Assembly: GCF_040183065.1 (NCBI RefSeq)
Contig: NC_091119.1
Span: forward strand, 61,118,892-61,182,891
DNA from: Periplaneta americana
Lineage: Eukaryota > Arthropoda > Insecta > Blattodea > Blattidae
Reading direction: 5' to 3'
DNA length: 64,000 nt
Made by a program: the position numbers and the translations under genes. Below, piece by piece: positions 12,901 to 22,926 of the stretch. The first letter of the stretch is position 1. Each line of letters opens with the position of its first letter. The notes under the pieces are model-generated. The model ran no database searches and had not been told where the DNA came from. It saw nothing but the letters and a program-made list of their open reading frames with translations.

Positions 12901-15174
12901 TAAGCATATCCACTGTTAGCCTCTCACAGGTCATAGATCTTTATTCCATATTTATGAGGTTTTCCTTTTATATAAACTCGAAAAAATATTCGACGTCGAA
13001 ATGGACAGATAGCCTCGTCTGTTGTAAGATTTTCGTCTGAAGTGTATACATCTCGAAATCTCGTTGTGAGGATATTCAAGAATGGCCTTATTTTGTAGAG
13101 AGGATCGTAGCATGGCTGGTCTCTGGCGACACGTCTCTTATTATCATTTAGGTGCAGCATTGTGAAAATTGCCAGGAATTGATCCTGAGACATCCCAACT
13201 GTTTTTGTGTAAGTAGTGCGTAGAATTGGCTCTGAATTCCAGTAATTCCTTAGAGATGGCTTCTTTACTAAACACATATGAATGACTATTGCAAAAAATA
13301 TTTTTATTTCATTGATAGCTATGTCTTTTCATTGAGCACATAGAGATTTTGGTTTGATAGGACCTTCATTTTTGTTTGTTGTTTGGCATATTTATTTGTT
13401 TCTGATTGAATTTCCGAAAATACTGATTTGTCAGCTAAATAAATTGAATACATCAATGGGAGAACTTTCGACATTTATTTCCAAATCTGGGTTTAGTCCC
13501 GGATTTCCAGAAAATACAGGTTTATTTACTGACTGAATATTTTTGTTTTGTAATTGAAGCAGAAGTGCTGGGAAATTTTCGTCGTTGGACCTCGGACTCA
13601 TCTTATTATTTATTTATTTATTATTTTGCTAATAATTGTAACATAAAATATAAAATATACAGAGAAACTTTAGCTCGCCCCTGAAAGAGTAGAACTCGTG
13701 CTCAGGGGCGGATTCCTGAATTGAAATTAATAATTATACAATACAATTTGCAATTATAGTATATAAATTTAAATTTACAATTTTTAAATTTTTATAAAAT
13801 CCATACATAACTTTTTAAATTTAATACTAGAACTATTCGAATTGACAAGATTAGGATATTTAAATATGAATTTGTTATATATTCTTGGGCATAAATTACT
13901 ACTATGATTAAATACTGTAACAGTGTTGCATTTTGGTTCAAACAATCTTAAAGAATTCATACTTTTTGTTTCATAACCATGAGAATACAATTCAAAATTA
14001 TTTCGATTTTTATGTATGAATTTTATTAATACAATATAATAAATTTGTCTTACGTTAAGTACATTAAAGTCTAGAAACAAATTTTGAGATGGAAAATCAA
14101 TACGTTTATGAAGACATATTTTAATTATAGGTTAAGTTCACAGCATGGTGCATGCATACAAGAGCACTGTCATTTGAGGACAAAATCATTCACAGAATAG
14201 GACTTGGAAGCACAATAAGCCTTAGGCTGCAATACAGGCCTTCAGGCTCCTCCTTTGCCAAAAAAAAAATACTTCTATAGAGGTTTATTCTTAGTGCAGT
14301 TTTTAAATTTTTGACCTGATATTAAATAGGCATATGCAGGATTCCTATAATGTAAGATCAGCATGTAACCAGACATTCACCTAAGAGTCTGCCTCGGTAG
14401 CGTAGTTGGTATAGCGCTGGCCTTTATGCTCGAGGTTGCGGGTTCGATCCCGGCCAGGTCTGTGGCATTTAAGTGTGTTTAAATGCGACAGGCTCGTGTC
14501 AGTAGATTTACTGGCATGTAAAAGAACTCTTGCGGTACAAAATTCTGGCACACCGGCGATGCAGATATAATCTCTGCAGTTGCAAGTGTCATTAAATAAA
14601 CCATAATTTTTTTTTTCCATCTAAGACAACACGAAAATCACATTGGCAATTAACTAAAAACCATGCTCTAACCAGGAGTCGAACCTGCGACCATGGTTTC
14701 TACTTAGCATGGAAGCTACGTGCCTTAGCTGTTGTGACATTGCTGCTGGCATTTAAATGTAATACCAGGATTAATTTTAATGGGTGCAACATTTTTTAAT
14801 TTTATATGGTTCTTATTGCATATAGAGTGGTAGTTGGAAGGCCGGAGGGAATGAGAGCTTTGGGGAGACCGAGACATAGATGGGGGGATAATATTAAAAT
14901 GGATTTGAGGGAGGTGGGTTATGATGGTAGAGACTGGATTAATCTTGCTCAGGATAGGGATCGATGGCGGGCTTATGTGAGGGCGACAATGAACCTCCAG
15001 GTTCCTTAAAAGCCATAAGTAAGTAAGTAAGTATATGGTCCTTATAGTATATTATTTTAGAGATTTTGTTTTGCATATTCATATTCATATTTTTAATTTT
15101 AAGTCCGTTATTTTTCTTTTCATTTTTAGTTTTTAGGTGACTAATGTCATATTTTTTTGTGTCATAGTAAGTAA

Positions 15175-15218
<44 letters not shown>

Positions 15219-17352
15219 TATTATTATTATTATTATTATTATTTATTTTTATTTATTTATTTACTTATATTTATTGTGCTGTACAACAGCCAGTGGCCAA
15301 TTACAGTTCAGCACAAATATAACAAAAACATAATAAAAAATTAATTATTACACATAAATACAATTACAATAATGACGATGAATGGATAACTAAGAATACT
15401 ATGAGACAATCATAATTGAGTATAATGCCTAAAAGAATACATAAATGATAAATCGTTGCCAAGAGCAAACTAAGTCTATACCTTTAAGGGATCGAATTCG
15501 CAGCCATACATGTTGGCATTTTTAATGCATCTGGAGACTGGTGAAAGAAATTTCGAATTTCTAATATAGAAAAGTTTGTGGGCTTTCATATCTTTTGTTG
15601 GAATATGTAAGGTAATATTGTTTAAGAAAGAGTCACAGGATATATCAGATAATCTAGCTCATGGCGTCTAGCATATAGATTTTGACAAATAAAGTATTCA
15701 CATTTTCTCTCATAACTATACCCGGAATTAATGGGCAGAAATCTGAATGAACATAAGGATAAAAAATTTTCTTTGTATATTTTCTAATCTAGCCGAGTCC
15801 GTAGTTGTAATCGAGTTCCAAGCTACAGATGCATATTCGAGTTTCAATCGCACCAATGTATAGTAAAGCATTAAAAGAGAATCGGGCGTGGAAAAAGAAT
15901 AAGTTATTGACCGTATTATTCCTAGCATTCTGATTGCGTGATTGTAAATGTAATCAACGTGAGTATGAAAATACAATTTACTGTCAAAGAATATTCCCAA
16001 ATCTTTTACGCAATCCGTTCTGTTAATTAGAATATTATTTAGATAATAATTAAATTTCAGAGAAGTTTTTCTAGAAAAGGTTATTACATTAGTTTTGGAT
16101 ACGTTAATTTTCATACCATTGTCTTCCGACCATTTAGCGACTGAATTAATGTCACATTGAATGATTGACAGTCACTACTACTTTTGATTGTACGAAAAAT
16201 TTTTAAATCGTCTGCAAATAATAAACAGTCAGAAGTTATTCTTTTACATATATCATCTATGAATATAATAAATAGGAGAGGTCCTAAAGTAGATCCCTGC
16301 GGGACTCCGCAATTTATATTATAAGAATAAGAGTGTGTATTAAACAGTCTTACACATGAAACTCTATTACTTAAATAATTTTCGAACCAGTTTACGTAGC
16401 TTACAGAAAGGCCAATATATCCTAACTTATGAAGAAGTATATAGTGCGGAACTACATCAAAAGCTTTGCTGAAATCAAAATATATTGAATCAGTTTGTCC
16501 CTGCGCTTCAATTATTGGTACAATTTGATTTAGATATGTGACCAGGTTAGTGACAGTGGATTTAGTTTGAGTAAATCCATGTTGAGAAGAATTGAGCTTG
16601 TTTTTCACATAAAACGATATATGTCTGTGAATAATGGTTTCAAAAATTTTTGAAAAGTTATTTAGGATCGAGATAGGTCTGTAGTTTCTGACATCGTTTC
16701 TTTTTCCATTTTTAAATATAGGAATATTTACAGCTTGTTTCCATAGTGAGGGAAATTCACCATTTTTCAAACTAATATTAAATATGTGGGCTAAAAGAGG
16801 AATAAATATATCAGAGCATCCTTTAATTATAAAATTTGGAATACCGTCAGTGCCAATTGTTTTTGTTGGTTTCAGTTTTTAATTGCTTTACGAACGTCAT
16901 CATATGTTACTTTAAGTATAGGTAATGAGTCTGTTATATTCGTAATAAAGTTTTCATAGGTATGGCTGTGTTTAGTCTGAACAGATTTGAAGTGATCAGC
17001 AAACGCATTGACAATGTCTAATTGATCTGTGATGTGTTTATTGTTAAGAATTAATTCAGAGGGATAATTATCTGTTTTCCGAAATGATTCAACGTATTTC
17101 CAAAACTTTTTTAGTTCTGTTTTAAGATTTTCATTAATATTTTGAAGCCATGATAATTTATCTGATTTAATTTTAGATTTCACAAGTTTTCTAAGTAGGA
17201 AAATGCTTGATAATAAAATTCAGTTTTGAATTTTTTATATTTTTTATGTGCATGGTCTTTCTTTCTAATAAGTTTACGTAAGGTGTTAGAAAACCATTGT
17301 GGATAACTAGATCTTTTGACTCGAGTGACAGGAACTGCCTGGGATATGACAC

Positions 17353-17394
<42 letters not shown>

Positions 17395-20300
17395 TTTATT
17401 TATTTATTTATTTAATTTATTTATTTCGAATATTAATGTGCAAAACAACAGCACAAGGCCAATTACAGTTTAGCACAAAATAAAAAACAAAACAGAACAA
17501 ATGATTATGAGAATGAATGACAGAAAATGGAAGTAAGATGAAATACAATCAAATAATAGTCAACATTAATCATTCACCAAATGCAACAAAATAAATGACA
17601 GTATCTAACAATAATGAAAGATATTAAATAACAAGTAAGGATATATCATGCATAAGTAAAATCAAATCAGATCTTGCAAATTAGCACTTTTAATACACCT
17701 GGCTATTGGAGAAAGGGATTTAAATAATTTAGTGAAAAAAAATTCTTTGACCACGAAAACCTTTCACGGGAATTCTAAGATAGGTGTTATGTATAAAAGA
17801 ATCACAATCAATGACGCCATTAATAGCATTATTAAAGAAAGTGTAATCAATATCCTGACGTCTCGAATACAGACAGGTACAGTTAAATATTTACTAGATA
17901 GTTCATAATTTAAAGAAGAGGAGTTAGGTACAAATCTGAACGCACAAAGAGAAATGAATTTTCTTTGGATATTTTCTAGTTTAGCCGAATCAGTAGAAGT
18001 AATAGAGTTCCACGCAACAGATGCATATTCTAATTTAGACCTTACTAAAACATAATATAATGTAAGTAGTGTATCTGGAGAGGAAAAGGAATAAGTAATA
18101 GACCTAATGAGACCAAGCATTCTTAGTGAATTAAATAAATGATAACATGGTCATGAAAGTACAATTTAGAATCAAGATATATACCGAGATCCTTAATACA
18201 GTCCTTCCTGATTCGATAGCAAATAGTTGAACTTTAATGTAGTTGTCTTCCTAGAAAAAGAGATAACGCATGTTTTAGAAATATTAATTTTCATACCGTT
18301 ATAATCAGACCAACGTTGAATCGCATGTATATCGTTTTGAAGTAAATGACAATCTGTAAGAAGACTATTAATTTTCCTAAATACGAGGCCTGTCTAAAAA
18401 GTATCCGACCTTTAGCCAGAAAAAATATTTCAAATACCTGACGGGATTAGGACCCCAATCCCCTTCAAAGTAGGCCCCTTGTGCTTGCACACACTTAGCC
18501 CAACGATCCTTCCACTGCCGGAAACACCTCTGGAAGTCTTCTTTTGGAATGGTGTTCAGCTCCGTTGTTGCGTTCCGCATTATCTCTTCTCTACTCTCAA
18601 AACGGGATCCTTTCAGTGGTGTCTTCAATTTTGGAAACAACCAGAAGTTGCATGGAGCCAGATCTGGAGAGTAGGGAGGTTGGCGAATGGTTGTAATTCC
18701 ATGTTTGGCCAAGAAAGTGTGGATCAATTGGGATGAATGTGCGGGGGCGTTGTCGTGATGCAAGTGCCAGTTGTTCGCCATCCACATGTCTGGTCTTTTG
18801 CGCTGAACTGCATCACGGAGTCGCCGGAGAACATCGTGATAGTACTCCTTTGTCACCGTTTGTCCTTCCGGTGCGTATTCGTGATGCACAATTCTACGGA
18901 CATCAAAGAAAACAGCATCACCTTGATTTTGCTTCGCACCTGCCACGCTTTCTTCGGCCTTGGAGACTCGGGATGCTTCCATTGCGACGACTGTCTTTTT
19001 GTTTCTGGGTCGTACCCGTACACCCATGACTCATCTCCAGTTATCACGGTGTTCAGAAACCCAGGATCAGTGTTGGCGGTGTCCAGAAGGTCCTGTGCAA
19101 CGTCACGACGGAGGTCTTTTTGTTCCGGGGACAACAACTTCGGCACGAATTTCGCAGCCACTCGGTTCATGTTCAAATCATCACGCAAAATTGCATGTGC
19201 AGAATCTTTACTCACTCCAACCTCTTCGGCAATCTCCTGCATGGTCAAACGACGATCTGCCATCACCAAATTTCGCACCCTCTCAACAACAGCTGCACTC
19301 CGAGCAGTTTGGGGCCTGCCACAACGCTGCTGATGTGCGGCCATCTTTGAATCGGTTGAACCACTCCTTAATTTGTGTTACACCCATCGCATCTTCCCCA
19401 AACACCTGCTGAATCTTACGAATTGTTTGACTTTGAGAATCACCAAGCTTTTGACAAAATTTGATGCAGTATCTTTGCTCAATTCGTTCAGTCATCTTGC
19501 GAGAAAACTAAATCCGACAAACACCTAGAACAGCACCTTACTTGGCGACCACCAGCCAGTGACTGGCACAAGCGAATGCGGTGAAAAAATTCAAGCATGC
19601 GCATTACGGTTCCTCCTTCCACCGTGCACAGTGGCGCCACCTTAGAATCACTACTTTGCGCGGGAAAATTTAAGGTCGGATACATTTTAGACAGGCCTCG
19701 TATTTTTAAATCATCGGCGAAGAGAAGATAATGGGAACAGATGGACTTAAAAATGTCATCGATAAAAAGCAAGAATAATAACAGACCTAGGGTGAAGCCC
19801 TGTGGAACACCACAAAGAGTAGTGAAAGGATCAGAGAGAGAGTTTCCCAACCGAACACAAGATTGTCTGTTGGTTAAATAGTTTTCAAACCTGCTAAGAT
19901 AATTAATGGAAAGTCCAAACTGATCTAATTTACTTATTAAGATTTGATGAGGAACAACATCAAATGCTTTACTGAAATCAAAGTAAATGGCATCAACTTG
20001 GCCTTGGGATTCAAGTGTAGGCATAATAAGATTGAGATAATTGACCAGATTCGTCGTTGTAGATTTGCGTTTAGTAAAGCCATGTTGAACAGGATTTAAT
20101 TTAGATTTAACATCAAATGAAACATGTTTGTGAATAATTTTTTCAAAAATTTTTGAAAAGTTATTTAGTATTGAAATAGGTCTGTAATTATCAACAGTAT
20201 GTTTATTACCATTCTTAAATATCGGAATGACAGACGCTTCCTTCCATAAAGAAGGATAAATACCCGTTCTAAAGCTAAGATTAAAAATGAAAGTTAATAG

Positions 20301-22895
20301 AGGAATAAGAATTTGAGAACAACCTTTAATAATGAAATTAGGTATGCCATCAGTTCCCATAGATTTATTGGGCTTAAGCCTCCTAATGACATTCAAGACA
20401 TCTTCACACATAATAACCAGTAAACATAAGCAGTCAGTAGTGATGGAATCACTAACATATAGATGATTGAGCTTTTTTTGTACCGATTTAAATTGATCAG
20501 CAAAAACATTTGCGATCGCAGTTTGATCAGTGATGTGTTCCCCATCAATAATTAACTCAGTAGGCAAGGGTTTAGATTTACGAAATGATTCTACATACTT
20601 CCAAAATTTCTTAGGCTCATTTTTCAAATTTATATCGATAGATTGGAGCCAAAGTAATTTATCAGATTTTATCTTATTTTTTACTTGTTTTCTAAGGGAA
20701 AAAAAGATAAGATAATGATAATCAGATTTGATTTTTTATAATTCTTGTGAGCTTTATTTTTTTTCTTTATGAGTAAACGAAGCGAGTTTGAAAATCACTT
20801 AGGATAAGTACATTTTTTTACTCGTGTTAAAGGTACAGTATCAGCAATCGCGTCATTTATTGTATGAGTTAATGAAACAACGGCTTCATTGACATCAGTA
20901 GACTCATAAAGACTAGTCCAGTCATGATTAAAAAGAGATGTGTATAATTTCATACAATCACCCTGAGAGAAATTAAAATAAGATTGATTAGAAGAATATA
21001 AAGGAAGAGATAAATTAACTTCAAGATTAACACACATAGAAGGGTGGTAATTGTCTTGACGAACAAGAGAATGGTTAGCTAGGTAAACAGAACTATTAAT
21101 AACATTGGTAAAAACAAGATCAAGAAGCTCTTTATTATTCAAAGTAAAATTTATCTGATTTAAGCCAAGAAGACAAGAAGAAGAAAATAGATCAAGAGAC
21201 TTAATTTTTGCGTAATAATGGATGTTAGGAAGGCTACAACCAGATGCCCAGTTAATACCAGGAGAATTAAAACCACCGAGAATAAATATTCTAAAATTAT
21301 GTGAATCTAGATTATTCTTAAGAAAAGTAAGATAATTTTTTTAATTTTTGGGATCAGTGTCAGGAGAGAAATAGTGATTACCAATTAATAAATTACTGCC
21401 ATCAGAAATTTTTATTTCAATCAAGACACATTCATTAATTTTTTCTAGATCATATCTCCTGCATATAATGGGAATCTGATTGCTTATCACAATTAAGACG
21501 CCTCCACCTTTACATTTATTAGTGTCATCACGCACTCTGTCAGCACGAAACACAGAATAAGAATGAGGAAATAGATTGCTACTAAAAACAGAATCATATA
21601 ACCATGTTTCAGTGAGACAGATGATTGCATCATTATTGGATACTATATTTTGAAAAATTTCATCTACTTTAGTGTTAAGTCCTCGTACATTTTGGTAATA
21701 AATCTCAAGGTGATTATTAGTACTACACATGACAATAGAAGAACATAACTAGGAGGAAGTGCCCTGAGTATCATTGGAAACCACTGGCGTAGCAAAATCA
21801 AAATGCTGTTCGGGCTTAAGCTTCCCGTAGAACGGCGCAATTAAGCAGCCCTCAGGTCAAACATTCAGATTATTAATAGCTTCAAAATCTCTTTCCTCCA
21901 CTAATATGTGGAAGGAAGAATATGTTTGAAATTTTGTTTTTAATTTTGTAACCTTTAGGAAATTGATATTTATTTCATTCGCCAGAGTCGATTGTTGGGT
22001 CAGAGAATCCTTAATATTACTTATGCTGACCTTAGAACCAAATCTCGATACAAACAGAGATTTGGTTTTCGCTCATTCGGGGGCCATCTCAATACCTGTG
22101 GCATTGCGCGTCCCAACCCTAGGTTCGCGTTTCCGCCGTTTGTGAGTGACAACTTGAAAACCGTCAGGTAAGGAATCAACAATGTCAGTAACAGCCAGAC
22201 TCGAAATTGTACTTACAGCAGAAACATGATCCACAGCTTTCCTCGCAACAGGAAGTTTGACTACAGCAGGACGTGCAGGATCAGCAGAAATCTTCTTCTG
22301 TGTTTGCTGAACTGCTGTGCTATATAGTTTTGTAGAAGGTCGTTCACTGTATCCACCAGACTTAGAAGACCTTGAATTACTAGTTATAATTTCTGACACT
22401 TGAAGTTTGAGTGCAGCATTTTCAGATTTTAAATATGCCACTTCACTTTCCAGATTCTTAACATGTTCAAGAACAGAATTCAAAGTTTCTAAAATAGACA
22501 CACTATTAAGTCTGACAGTCTCGATCTGCACAGATAGTGAATTCGCTGACAGAAGTTCCGGTAGATTCAGCTCCCTAGTCGGAGAAATGATCTTCTTCTT
22601 CACAGCCCCAGTACCAGCTTTCACTGGAGAAATATCTTCCTGCACTGAGTTGGAGGCACCATCCCCAACACCACCCTGGATAGAACGAACAGGCGTGTTA
22701 TCCCCTTGACGACTCTTGATTGCGTTAGTGCAGGTTAGGCAGAGATATGTAGAACAGCCAGTCTTCATAAATATCTCATACTCAGGCTCACCAAATTTAA
22801 GGCACCCTAGATGGTACCTTAGACCACAACTACCAGAACACCTGAGAAATTTCTGCCTTTCATAGAAGGCCGCGTTGCAAATAGGACAACAATCC

Positions 22896-22926
<31 letters not shown>

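Larger units (their letters stand above)
17395..22897 (-). mobile_element. LINE copy B, near full length, PHD-finger ORF1
   Basis: This Jockey/CR1-like non-LTR element reads right to left: ORF1 (22897-22073), ORF2 with an APE-type endonuclease (from 21730), reverse transcriptase (20627-19703, resuming after the mariner at 18383) and a 3' UTR like that of copy A, then an (AAT)n tail. It is about 4.2 kb without the 1,317-bp mariner. ORF1 starts directly at an (ATT)n tract, so no 5' UTR is visible. ORF2 is broken by at least a stop near 21341 and frame changes near 20790-20630. The copy lies in EXOSC6 intron 3, antisense to the gene. Confidence 0.9.

Noticed and set aside
18479-19412. Several plus-strand frames of 76-198 codons
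   Set aside because: They lie antisense to the mariner transposase and carry no family marks.
22407-22709. 100-codon plus-strand frame
   Set aside because: It is antisense to the LINE ORF1, which has the convincing PHD finger.
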